This document shows positions 1-7,573 of a stretch of 8,134 nucleotides of DNA, piece by piece; position 1 is the first letter of the stretch; each line of letters begins with the position of its first letter. The DNA lies in the NCBI GenBank assembly GCA_002309255.1, contig DBXI01000023.1, positions 33,525 through 41,658 of the forward strand, written 5' to 3'. The translations under genes and the position numbers were made by a program. The notes under the pieces are model-generated. The model worked only from the letters and a program-made list of their open reading frames with translations. It was not told the origin of the DNA and did no database searches. The stretch is from Bacteroidales bacterium UBA1216 (GTDB lineage: Bacteria; Bacteroidota; Bacteroidia; Bacteroidales; Paludibacteraceae).

Positions 1-519
1 TTCAACGTGCTGCTGCAGGTGCTCGATGATGGTCGACTGACGGACAACAAAGGCCGCGTAGTCAACTTCAAGAACACCCTGATCATCCTCACATCCAACC
101 TCGGTTCGCAGCTCATACGTGAGAATGCGGAGAAAGGTGTGGACACAGAAACCACGCGCAACCAGGTGCTCGAGCTGCTGAGGCAGACCATCCGGCCGGA
201 GTTCCTTAACCGTATCGACGAGACGATCATGTTCCAGCCACTCAACGAGAAGCAGATCCGCGACATTGTCGGATTGCAGATCAAGAGTGTGCACAAGATG
301 CTCATGGACAGCGGTATAGATCTGCGCGTGACCGATGATGCGATCGACTACATCGCCCGCGAGGGTTACGACCCGCAGTTCGGCGCACGTCCCGTCAAGC
401 GCGCACTGCAGCGGCTCGTGCTGAACGAACTGAGCAAGTCGATCATCGCCGGACGCGTCGATCGTACACACCCCGTGATCGTCGAGCTACGCGACGGCGA
501 ATTGCGATTCAGGAACTAA
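1..519 (+). CDS. clpB: ATP-dependent disaggregase ClpB, C-terminal fragment (5' end outside window)
   Basis: This is the last 172 residues of a Clp/Hsp100 AAA+ unfoldase; the frame is open from base 1, so the start lies upstream. ClpB hexamers thread aggregated proteins through a central pore in the cytoplasm, working with DnaK/DnaJ/GrpE. The visible part is the second AAA+ module (D2): the FNVLLQVLDDGRLTD stretch at fragment residues 1-15, the sensor-1 region ILTSNLGS (29-36), the arginine-finger region RPEFLNRIDE (65-74) and the sensor-2 motif GARPVKR (128-134), then a small C-terminal domain ending LRFRN. VLDDGRLTD at this point and the C-terminal ending fit ClpB better than ClpC, which usually has an MEDGHLTD-like sequence here. 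The Walker motifs, the D1 domain and the middle coiled coil, which would settle ClpB versus ClpC, are not in the window. The gene converges on cysS, with a shared hairpin between them. Nothing looks broken. Confidence 0.93.
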   Translation, partial: FNVLLQVLDDGRLTDNKGRVVNFKNTLIILTSNLGSQLIRENAEKGVDTETTRNQVLELLRQTIRPEFLNRIDETIMFQPLNEKQIRDIVGLQIKSVHKMLMDSGIDLRVTDDAIDYIAREGYDPQFGARPVKRALQRLVLNELSKSIIAGRVDRTHPVIVELRDGELRFRN

Positions 520-574
520 CAAGATTGATGCTTATATCGCAAATCGTGTGAGCTTGTATGAACCCTATAAAAGC

Positions 575-610
575 AAGAGGAGTGCCCTCCCAATGGGGCG
601 CTCCTCTTTT
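575..610. terminator. Bidirectional intrinsic terminator between clpB and cysS
   Basis: An inverted repeat pairs bases 575-587 with 596-608: 13 pairs including one G-T wobble at 583/600, with an 8-base loop. On the + strand it is followed by a short T run (607-610). On the - strand the stem is followed by TTGCTTTTA, so it can also end transcription coming from cysS. It lies 55 bases after the clpB stop and 14 bases after the cysS stop, the expected position for a terminator shared by two convergent genes. The T tracts are short, so the efficiency is uncertain. It is the only strong hairpin I found between genes in this window. Confidence 0.8.
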
Positions 611-623
611 GATGCTGGTGGTG

Positions 624-2165
624 CTATAACGACCACTCGAAGCCGTCCTTGGTGTCCTTGACCTTGAACCCAAGTTCGGTCAGAGAGTTTCGGATCCGGT
701 CGGATGTAGTCCAGTCCTTGTTGCGCTTGGCATCGAGTCTGATGTTCAGCAGCAGATCGATAGCACCGTTGTAAGCAGCCTGTTGGCCATTGGCCACGGG
801 CTGCTGTCCGTTTGAGGCATCGAGTTGGAGTCCGAGGACATCGATGGCATAGAGCTGCCATACGTCGCGCAGTTCGCGGAGCTCGCCCTCGCTGATCGCA
901 GCCTTGCCGTCAGCAACGGAGTTGATGAGCTTGGCAGAGTCGAAGAGGTGTGAGATGACGATGGGGGTGTTCAGGTCGTCATCCATGGCCGCGGCGCACG
1001 CTGCGCGCAGACCGCTGACGCTGTTGGATGACAGACCGGCTTCACCTGTCGGAACGCCGGCGCTGTCCGACGGCTCAATCTTCATCAGGCGTTGGTAGGC
1101 CTCTTGCAGGCGTTGGAAGCCTTTCTCCGCAGCCTCGAGTGCCTCGGATGAAAAGTCCACCGTGGAGCGGTAGTGCGCCATGAGGATGAAGAAACGGATG
1201 GTCATCGGGCTGAAAGGCTTGGAGAGCAGATCGTGCTGGCCGGAGAAGAACTGGCGGAGGGTGATAAAGTTGTTGTAGGACTTGCCCATCTTCTTGCCGG
1301 CGATGGTGATCATGTTGTTGTGCATCCAGTAGTGCACGGTGTCGTGGCCCAGTGCCGCGCATGACTGCGCTATCTCCGCCTCGTGGTGGGGGAACATGAG
1401 ATCCATGCCGCCTCCGTGGATGTCGAACTCCTCGCCCAGATACTTGGTTCCCATCGCCGAGCACTCCATGTGCCATCCGGGGAATCCCTCGCTATGCAGC
1501 ACTTTACGCTCGCCGTCCTCGGTATAGCGGAAGTCAGCCGGCCAGTGCATGATATGCTCTGGTGCCGCTTTCTTCCAGAGGGCGAAGTCGAAGGAGTGCC
1601 GTTTCTCGTCCTGCCCGTCGAGTTCGCGCGTGTTCGTGACTATATCCTCGAGGTTGCGGCCGCTGAGCTTGCCGTAGGGGAAGTCCTGCGCATAGCGCTC
1701 CACATCCATGTATATGCTGCCGTTGGAGACATACGCGTAGCCCTTGTCCAGGATCTTCTGCACGAAGGCAATCTGCTCGATGATGTGTCCGGACGCATGG
1801 GGCTCGATGGAGGGCGGAAGTACGTTGAGCGCCTCCATGTCGTGGTGGTAGCGGTTGGTGAAGAACTGCACCACCTCCATGGGCTCGACCTGCTCGAGAC
1901 GGGCTTTCTTGGCTATCTTGTCCTCCCCTTCGTCTGCATCGTGCTCCAGGTGTCCGACATCGGTAATGTTACGCACGTAGCGCACCTTGTAGCCTAGGCT
2001 GGTGAGGTAACGGAAGAGTATATCGAAGGTGATCGCCGGCCGTGCGTGCCCCAGATGGGCATCACCATAGACCGTCGGTCCGCATACGTACATGCCTGCA
2101 TGACCCTCGTGAAGAGGCTTGAAGAACTCTTTGGTTCGCGTGAGTGAGTTGTAGATTTCTAACAT
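624..2165 (-). CDS. cysS: Cysteine--tRNA ligase (class I aminoacyl-tRNA synthetase)
   Basis: This 513-residue cytoplasmic enzyme charges tRNA-Cys with cysteine using ATP, in a zinc-dependent manner. Landmarks in order: CGPTVYGDAHLGH, holding the zinc ligand Cys28 and the HIGH-type ATP motif HLGH (37-40); GWHMECSAM with Cys235; and FPHHEAE with His260 and Glu264. The spacing of Cys235, His260 and Glu264 equals that of the known zinc ligands of E. coli CysRS (C209, H234, E238). The second ATP motif is KMGKS (292-296), with Gly in place of the usual Ser. MDDDLNTP (394-401) opens the helical-bundle domain, and the C-terminal end is KDTKDGFEWSL. The protein is about 50 residues longer than E. coli CysRS (461). 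Part of this is a Gln/Asn/Ala-rich linker with a repeated NGQQ at 452-463. The start ATG sits in an A/T-rich context without an obvious Shine-Dalgarno sequence, as is common in Bacteroidota. The gene begins 27 bases after the susD-like stop and may be read from the same transcript. Confidence 0.97.
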   Translation of the reverse strand: MLEIYNSLTRTKEFFKPLHEGHAGMYVCGPTVYGDAHLGHARPAITFDILFRYLTSLGYKVRYVRNITDVGHLEHDADEGEDKIAKKARLEQVEPMEVVQFFTNRYHHDMEALNVLPPSIEPHASGHIIEQIAFVQKILDKGYAYVSNGSIYMDVERYAQDFPYGKLSGRNLEDIVTNTRELDGQDEKRHSFDFALWKKAAPEHIMHWPADFRYTEDGERKVLHSEGFPGWHMECSAMGTKYLGEEFDIHGGGMDLMFPHHEAEIAQSCAALGHDTVHYWMHNNMITIAGKKMGKSYNNFITLRQFFSGQHDLLSKPFSPMTIRFFILMAHYRSTVDFSSEALEAAEKGFQRLQEAYQRLMKIEPSDSAGVPTGEAGLSSNSVSGLRAACAAAMDDDLNTPIVISHLFDSAKLINSVADGKAAISEGELRELRDVWQLYAIDVLGLQLDASNGQQPVANGQQAAYNGAIDLLLNIRLDAKRNKDWTTSDRIRNSLTELGFKVKDTKDGFEWSL

Positions 2166-2192
2166 GATCTGATATATTTAGTCGCTGGTTAG
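2166..2192 (-). promoter_or_regulatory. Short leader before cysS with an A/T-rich patch
   Basis: These 27 bases separate the susD-like stop codon from the cysS start. The half nearest cysS (2171-2180 on the + strand, gatatattta) stands out as A/T-rich against GC-rich surroundings. No purine-rich Shine-Dalgarno sequence precedes the ATG. A/T-rich sequence just upstream of the start is a known aid to translation initiation in Bacteroidota, so its role is probably translational. I do not see a convincing Bacteroides-type -7 box (TAnnTTTG) with a -33 element, but an internal promoter for cysS inside the end of the susD-like gene cannot be excluded by eye. Confidence 0.3.
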
Positions 2193-4301
2193 TTATTCGT
2201 TCTTGAATCCGTACCCGTTGGTGAACCCTCCGACCGAAAGGATCTGCGGTGTGAACGGCCAGAGGTAGATGGGTGCTTTGACATAGTCGTAGTCGTAGAA
2301 GAGGTAGGTGTAGTACTCGTCCTCGTATGCCACGATGTCGGCGCCCCATGCCTGAGGCACATAGCCCTCGGATAGGAGTGTAGTGATCTCCTCGGTACTG
2401 AGCGCCTTGAACAGTCCGCGGATAGCCAGATTGGTCTCAGTTCCATCCGCATAGGTGCAGCCGTACTTCTCCCAGCTGTCGTTCTGTCCGCGCCATCCGG
2501 GGTAGAGCAGCGGATCATCCTCCATACCCTCGGGGCATTGTGCGGTAAGCCTGTAGCCCACGGTCTGCATGGCGTCAACGTGCTTGGTGTAGATATAGTC
2601 GGATATGGTGTTGCCGTTGGGGAAGGTATAGTAACCGTTCGTCTTGAGGCCGTCAATCATCGCCCGTGTGAGCTCCTTGATGTACCTGACCTTGACCGGC
2701 AGCAGTCCTGTTCTAACGAGGGTGAAGCGTCTGTCACCCTCGCCGGCGAACTCAAATCCCCGCTCCTGTATGATGGCGTTCAGAAGCGAGCCCTCACGCG
2801 CAATGAAGGCGTCTGTTCGGGCCTTGGCCGCACTACCGAAAGCGCGGTTGCGTATGCGGTCGAGATAGATGCGGGCCTCGCGGTAGTCGCCGAGTGCCGC
2901 ACATGCCTCGGCATAGCCGAGGTACATCTCTGACAGGCGCATATAGGGGCCGTTGATACCTGAGTTGCGCTGTGTTGCCACCCAGGGATTGGCCTGACGG
3001 TTCTCGTCCCACTTGTTGAACGCCAGACCGCCTCCGCTGGCCTTGGAGTTAGGCACGAAGGGTATGAGCTTCTCTCTGCCCTCGCCATCCGAGCCGGTCA
3101 CGGTAACCGCTACGTCGCGCCGCTTGTCCTGCGGATCGAAGACGCCGTAATAGAAGGCGGGATTGATACGCCCCTGGCCGTACGCCTTGCACGGGTAGGC
3201 ATTCTTGGAGCCGCCGTCGGAGGGGCGACCGAAGGAGTAGGGGCGTGCATCGTAACCGATGCCCTGCTGCATGGGGTACTCGTAGATCGATTCGTCGGCA
3301 TAGATGTCATCGCCGTTCATCATCTGCTGGAAGAAGTACTGGTAGGGGTTGTCGTAGATGCGTCCCGCATCGTCGGTGCGAGGGTCGGTATCGTGGAAGA
3401 CGGCTGTTCCGCTGTGCTCGTCAAAGGCCTTGCGGAAGTAGGTCCTGGCCAGGGCATAGAAGCGCTGCCAGTCGGTCCGTCGGGCATAGGTGGCATCATT
3501 ATTGGCTGTACCTAACTGCTCATAGGTGACAGGTTCGCCCTTCAGGTTCACGCGCGCCAGATCACCACGGCGTGTCTGATACCCTCCCGCCTCAAGGGCC
3601 ATGCGTCCGATCAGTCCGTCGACGTAGGTCTGCGAGAAGCGGTTCTTGGCTGTAACGGGTGACATGAGCGGTTCCACCCGCTGGAGCTCCTCTAGGCACT
3701 TCTCGTAGATCCAGTCGCGTCCGACCAATCCGACCGCAGCCTCGCCGATACGGGTGTTGTATGGCACGTCGCCGAAGTTCTTGATCAGTTCGCGATACGC
3801 GGTGGCGCGCATAGCTACCGCTTCGCCGTACAGCTGCCCTATCCCGGTGCGTTCGCCTGTGAACATCGACTCGTAGTCCTCCCGGGCTTCGAAAGACTCG
3901 GTTATAGCGTTGGAGACGGCTATGATCTTATACAGCCCGGCGTAGATATCATCCTCCTTCAGGTAGGAGAGCAGGCCGTACTGTCCTGCGTAGTTGCCGT
4001 TCTGATACAGGCATTCCGGCCAATGTCTGCCGGGTTGGTTGGCAAACGACTCGGGGTGGCGGGTTATATCCGACCCGGGCACATCGGCTGCGTACCACAG
4101 TCCGTCGCCGAATACCTTGCCCTGTGCGCACACACGCCAGGTCTCGTACAGGCCGGTCATGGCCATACGGATATTGGCCTCTGAAGATGTAACAAAATCG
4201 CCGTCCATGGTAGAGGCGGAGTGGGTCTCCAGAAAATCATGACATGCCGGCAGCAGTCCGACCAGCAGGATGATGAGTGCCGTATATATACCTTTGTTCA
4301 T
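2193..4301 (-). CDS. RagB/SusD-family nutrient-binding outer-membrane lipoprotein
   Basis: This 702-residue surface lipoprotein should act as the hinged lid and ligand-binding subunit on the SusC-like porin encoded just upstream. The N-terminus is a lipoprotein signal: Met-Asn-Lys, a hydrophobic core (about residues 5-18), and a lipobox LPAC with Cys20 as the lipidated residue, followed by HDFLE, typical of SusD proteins. Family landmarks are MRATAYRELIKNFGDVPY (164-181), the TPR-like stretch RLSEMYLGYAEACAALGDY (455-473) with DRIRNRAFG after it, and ERGFEFAGEGDRRFTLVRTG (513-532). The C-terminus ends in NGYGFKNE, resembling the NPGY-like endings of relatives. At 702 residues it is longer than the usual 500-600. 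About 170 residues follow the ERGFEF motif, including a segment (roughly 556-625) rich in Gly, Tyr and Asn with Cys589 and Cys615. The substrate cannot be read from the sequence. The start lies 5 bases after the susC-like stop, which suggests coupled translation. Confidence 0.95.
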   Translation of the reverse strand: MNKGIYTALIILLVGLLPACHDFLETHSASTMDGDFVTSSEANIRMAMTGLYETWRVCAQGKVFGDGLWYAADVPGSDITRHPESFANQPGRHWPECLYQNGNYAGQYGLLSYLKEDDIYAGLYKIIAVSNAITESFEAREDYESMFTGERTGIGQLYGEAVAMRATAYRELIKNFGDVPYNTRIGEAAVGLVGRDWIYEKCLEELQRVEPLMSPVTAKNRFSQTYVDGLIGRMALEAGGYQTRRGDLARVNLKGEPVTYEQLGTANNDATYARRTDWQRFYALARTYFRKAFDEHSGTAVFHDTDPRTDDAGRIYDNPYQYFFQQMMNGDDIYADESIYEYPMQQGIGYDARPYSFGRPSDGGSKNAYPCKAYGQGRINPAFYYGVFDPQDKRRDVAVTVTGSDGEGREKLIPFVPNSKASGGGLAFNKWDENRQANPWVATQRNSGINGPYMRLSEMYLGYAEACAALGDYREARIYLDRIRNRAFGSAAKARTDAFIAREGSLLNAIIQERGFEFAGEGDRRFTLVRTGLLPVKVRYIKELTRAMIDGLKTNGYYTFPNGNTISDYIYTKHVDAMQTVGYRLTAQCPEGMEDDPLLYPGWRGQNDSWEKYGCTYADGTETNLAIRGLFKALSTEEITTLLSEGYVPQAWGADIVAYEDEYYTYLFYDYDYVKAPIYLWPFTPQILSVGGFTNGYGFKNE

Positions 4302-4309
4302 GTCCGTTA
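4299..4309 (-). other. susC-susD junction with 5-base spacing, likely translational coupling
   Basis: The stop codon of the susC-like gene (TAA at 4309-4307) and the ATG of the susD-like gene (4301-4299) are separated by only five bases, CGGAC. Apart from a weak GGA there is no ribosome-binding site, and any such site would lie inside the end of the upstream gene. The arrangement favours re-initiation or coupling, which fits two proteins that assemble into one SusC2D2 complex. Confidence 0.6.
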
Positions 4310-7300
4310 GAAGAATGCAAGATTAAGCCCGAAAGTGAATGTGCGTGCTTTGGGGTATGCCAGATAGTCATACGCCGGAGTGGGGAAGCCCCCGGTCTGC
4401 GGTGTGGTGTTCACGTCGGGATCGAGTCCGCTATAGCCGGTTATGCAGAACAGGTTGCCGCCCGTGAAATAGACGCGGAGCTTGCTGATACGTGCCTTCT
4501 GCATCCATTTGTCGGGGAAGGTGTAGCCTACCGTGAGCGTGTTCAGGCGCAAGTAGGATGCATCCTCGATGAAATCCGACGACACGATGCCGTATTCATA
4601 ATAGGGCAAGCCGTACCGTGCACCGGCGTTGAGGGCGCGCAGTCCGTCGGGGTCGGTGACCGGTACGAGGTCGCCTGCGTCGTTCACGTCGTACATCCTC
4701 CACGCATCAGCCAGAAAGGCCAGGCGGTTGGAGCCGAGCGAATAATCCTTGTTGCCCATCATAGAGTACATGGCATTGGCGTTATACACGCAGCCGCCAA
4801 TCTGATAGACGAAACCGGCCGCGAGATCCAGCCCCTGCCAGTTCAGGTAGATGTTGAAGCCGCCGGTGTGTTCGGGCATAGCGTGTCCGAGAATAGTGAC
4901 ATCATCATTGTTGACCACGCCATCGCCGTTGACGTCCCTGAACTTGACCATACCCGGGAAAGCGTTCTGAGCCTTGTTCTTGAACTGGCCGCCGGTAGCA
5001 TAGTTCGCTATGTCCGCCAGATCGGGGATGCCAGGGCGCAGCTGCCATATGCCCGTGGCGGCATAGACGTCCATGTCGAAGTCATCGACGGTGTAGAAGC
5101 CGTCGCTGACGAACCCGGCAATGGCGCCTACGGGGTGTCCGCAGCGGATGACGTAGTCATAGTAGGGCCTGCGCATGTACTCACCCCAGTTGGTATGCGT
5201 GTCGGCTATCACGTCCGGCGCCAGCCGGTCGATATTGTTCCTGTTGTAGTTATAGGTGATGTTGACGCCTACCGTCAGATCTTTCGAGCGGTAAAGGTCT
5301 GCGTGCAGGGACAACTCGACACCCCTGTTGGAGGTCTGACCGATGTTCTGATACTGATAGCTGTAGCCGGTAGTAGCGTCCACGGGCACGCGCATCAGGA
5401 TATCTTTCGTCGTATTGCAATAACCCTCAACCGATCCGCGGAGCCGTCCGTTCAGGAATCCGAAATCCAGCGCCAGGTTGCGGCTGACTGTTTTCTCCCA
5501 TTTGAGGTCGTTGTTGCCCATCAGTTCGGCAGGCTGGTAGATGTTGGCAGGCGAGCCGTCAATGGTGACGGTGGCTGTTGTCCACAGTCCGCTCTGCCAA
5601 AGCGAGGCGTCGATATTGTCGGAGCCTGACATGCCCCACGACAGGCGGAGCTTGAGGTTGTCCAGCCAGTTGGACGCGCTCTCCATGAACGGCTCTTCGG
5701 ATATGCGCCATGCTGCTGCAAAGGCGGGAAAATACCCCCAATGGTGCCTGGGTGCAAACTTCGAGCTGCCGTCTGCGCGGAAGGTGGCGGTAAAGAGGTA
5801 CCTGTCGAGCAGGTCGTAGTTGATACGCCCGAACCATGAGAGCGTGCGTGTGGGTACGCCGACGGCGTTACCGAACTCGTCCTTGCCGAGCGAGGAGTCG
5901 GTGAGAGACAGACGAGCCATAGCCAGGTCCAGATTATAGGAATCCGGGTAGCCCGCGCCATAGATATGGCTGACGGATGAGTTGCCGGATAGCAGCTCGT
6001 TGCCTGCCAGCAAGGACAGGCGGTGGGCAGCCCCCAGACCCTGCACCTGATAACTCAGGGTTGTCGCCCAGCGCAGATTGGAGCCCTTGCCCTGTGTGAG
6101 CCGTGCTGCCGTGTATCCGGTGAGGTGGCCTCCGTCCCAGTAGTTGGTCTCGTCCCAGTAGCGTCCTAACGCGAGTTCGCTCTTGGCAGTCAGACCTGTC
6201 AGGGGAGTCCAGGTCAGGCCGACACTACCCGTCAGGCGGATACGTCTGGTGGTGTTCTGGTAGTTGTTGAGCGTGGATGTAGGACTGTTGGACAGCTCCA
6301 TGTAGGTATCGCCGTTGCCGAAATAGGCGGTCTTGTCCTCGCCTAAGGGGGTGTCGATCGGGCGGAACCTGTAGGCGGAGGCCGCCAGCTCGTACATCTC
6401 ACTTACCCCACGGTAGTTCCGCTCCGTGTAACGGATGTCGGCATCCGCATGCAGGCTCTCCAGGATCTTCTGGCTTACCTTGACGTTAGCGTTCCACCGC
6501 CTGAAACCGGTATTGCGCAATATGCCTCCGTCATCGGCATAGCTGAATGTGGCGTAGTACTTGGTCCATGGCGTGCCGCCGCTGAGCGTCACGTCATGAT
6601 TCCAGCTGCCTGCGTTACCTATTATCTCGTCCACATAGTCATGTACCCGGAAGTTGCGGTAGTCATCAAGATGATTGCCGTAAGCGCTGCCGAGGCCGAA
6701 GTACCTGGCCACATTATCGCCATACGAGTCACCGTACGCCTGTGCGTACGCCCACGTGTACCTTACATAGTCGTACGCGCTGAGGGTGCTGAGCTTGCGC
6801 GTGTTGGTCTTGAGCTGGTAGTACATGTTGTAGTTGATCTTCACCTTCTGCCGTCCGTCGGCACTCTTGGTGGTGATCAGTATGATCCCGTTCGCCCCGC
6901 GTGCGCCGTAGATGGCAGTAGAAGCTGCATCCTTGAGCACGTCGATGCCGGCTATGTTGTCCGCAGGGATGTCGCTGATGTCACTCACGACTATTCCGTC
7001 CACCACGTAGAGCGGGTCGTTGGACTGTGTGATGGACCCGCCTCCGCGTATGCGTACGGCCGGACTGCCTCCGGGACGGCCGTCCTGCGACATGACACTC
7101 ACACCAGCTATATGCCCCTGCAGAGCCTGCGTGACATCGGACACAGGAACATCTGACAGCTCGTCGCCGCTGACGGACGCAACGGAGCCGGTCAGATCCC
7201 TGCGGCTGGTTGTGCCGTAGCCGATCACCACCACATCGTTCAGCCTGGTCACGTCCTCCTCCATGGTGACAAGCATGCTCTCGGCTGCTGTGGCGGACAG

Positions 7301-7546
7301 AGTGCGGAAGCCCATGTAGGTGAATGTAAGCGGAGTGCCTTGCGGCACATCTATGCTGAAGCGGCCGTCCGGATCCGTGATGGTGCCTTGCCCCTTCCCC
7401 CACATGATGTTCACACCCGTGAGCGGCTCGCCGGCGGCATCCTGTACGGTTCCGGAGAAGAGTGCTTGGGCAAAACATGTCAGTCCCATTGCATTAAGCA
7501 ACAGGACTGACATCAATTTCGGTATGTCGGGCATGCGGTACTTCAT
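4307..7546 (-). CDS. SusC/RagA-family TonB-linked outer-membrane porin
   Basis: This 1079-residue TonB-dependent transporter should form the 22-stranded barrel that imports the nutrient captured by its SusD-like partner. Domains in order: a signal peptide with basic residues (K2, R4, K10), a hydrophobic core LMSVLLLNAMGLTCFA and probable cleavage near FAQA (residues 25-28); a CarboxypepD_reg-like beta-sandwich (about 29-98); a TonB-box-like SusC motif LNDVVVIGYGTTSRRDLTGS (102-121); a plug domain (about 122-228) with DPLYVVDGIVV and VLKDAASTAIYGARGANG; and the barrel to the end. An aspartate-rich DVNGDGVVNNDD loop (871-882), resembling EF-hand/dockerin calcium sites, lies in the C-terminal third, as in many family members. 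The C-terminus RTFTFGLNLAFF ends in phenylalanine, the usual outer-membrane insertion signal. There is no N-terminal STN domain, so direct signalling to an anti-sigma factor is not expected. The ATG at 7546 is preferred because it leaves a full positively charged signal N-region; Met5 is an alternative. The gene starts 27 bases after nagB. Confidence 0.97.
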   Translation of the reverse strand: MKYRMPDIPKLMSVLLLNAMGLTCFAQALFSGTVQDAAGEPLTGVNIMWGKGQGTITDPDGRFSIDVPQGTPLTFTYMGFRTLSATAAESMLVTMEEDVTRLNDVVVIGYGTTSRRDLTGSVASVSGDELSDVPVSDVTQALQGHIAGVSVMSQDGRPGGSPAVRIRGGGSITQSNDPLYVVDGIVVSDISDIPADNIAGIDVLKDAASTAIYGARGANGIILITTKSADGRQKVKINYNMYYQLKTNTRKLSTLSAYDYVRYTWAYAQAYGDSYGDNVARYFGLGSAYGNHLDDYRNFRVHDYVDEIIGNAGSWNHDVTLSGGTPWTKYYATFSYADDGGILRNTGFRRWNANVKVSQKILESLHADADIRYTERNYRGVSEMYELAASAYRFRPIDTPLGEDKTAYFGNGDTYMELSNSPTSTLNNYQNTTRRIRLTGSVGLTWTPLTGLTAKSELALGRYWDETNYWDGGHLTGYTAARLTQGKGSNLRWATTLSYQVQGLGAAHRLSLLAGNELLSGNSSVSHIYGAGYPDSYNLDLAMARLSLTDSSLGKDEFGNAVGVPTRTLSWFGRINYDLLDRYLFTATFRADGSSKFAPRHHWGYFPAFAAAWRISEEPFMESASNWLDNLKLRLSWGMSGSDNIDASLWQSGLWTTATVTIDGSPANIYQPAELMGNNDLKWEKTVSRNLALDFGFLNGRLRGSVEGYCNTTKDILMRVPVDATTGYSYQYQNIGQTSNRGVELSLHADLYRSKDLTVGVNITYNYNRNNIDRLAPDVIADTHTNWGEYMRRPYYDYVIRCGHPVGAIAGFVSDGFYTVDDFDMDVYAATGIWQLRPGIPDLADIANYATGGQFKNKAQNAFPGMVKFRDVNGDGVVNNDDVTILGHAMPEHTGGFNIYLNWQGLDLAAGFVYQIGGCVYNANAMYSMMGNKDYSLGSNRLAFLADAWRMYDVNDAGDLVPVTDPDGLRALNAGARYGLPYYEYGIVSSDFIEDASYLRLNTLTVGYTFPDKWMQKARISKLRVYFTGGNLFCITGYSGLDPDVNTTPQTGGFPTPAYDYLAYPKARTFTFGLNLAFF

Positions 7547-7573
7547 GCACGTGTTACCTGGACCGCAAGCGGG
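7547..7573 (-). other. Short nagB-susC intergenic gap without visible terminator or promoter
   Basis: These 27 bases separate the nagB stop codon from the start of the susC-like gene. They contain a tiny palindrome (7563-7572, CCGC-AA-GCGG on the + strand) with a two-base loop and no T run, too small to be an intrinsic terminator. A weak AGG lies about a dozen bases before the ATG. I see no -7/-33 promoter pair. The simplest reading is that transcription passes from nagB into the susC-like gene, but a promoter inside the nagB coding sequence is possible. Confidence 0.4.

Noticed and set aside
1383..1997. Open frame of 204 codons on the + strand
   Set aside because: Antisense to the catalytic core of cysS, including the conserved zinc-ligand region; no independent support.
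4277..5629. Long open frame (450 codons) on the + strand opposite the susC-like gene
   Set aside because: It is fully antisense to a well-supported SusC gene. The translation is rich in Val, His, Arg and Gly with no recognisable domain or signal, and long antisense frames are common opposite GC-rich genes with biased third positions.
6449..7156. Open frame of 235 codons on the + strand
   Set aside because: Antisense to the plug and early barrel region of the susC-like gene; composition typical of a shadow frame, with no family resemblance.
7563..7572. Small palindrome between nagB and the susC-like gene
   Set aside because: Four base pairs around a two-base loop with no following T run; too weak for a terminator and likely chance.
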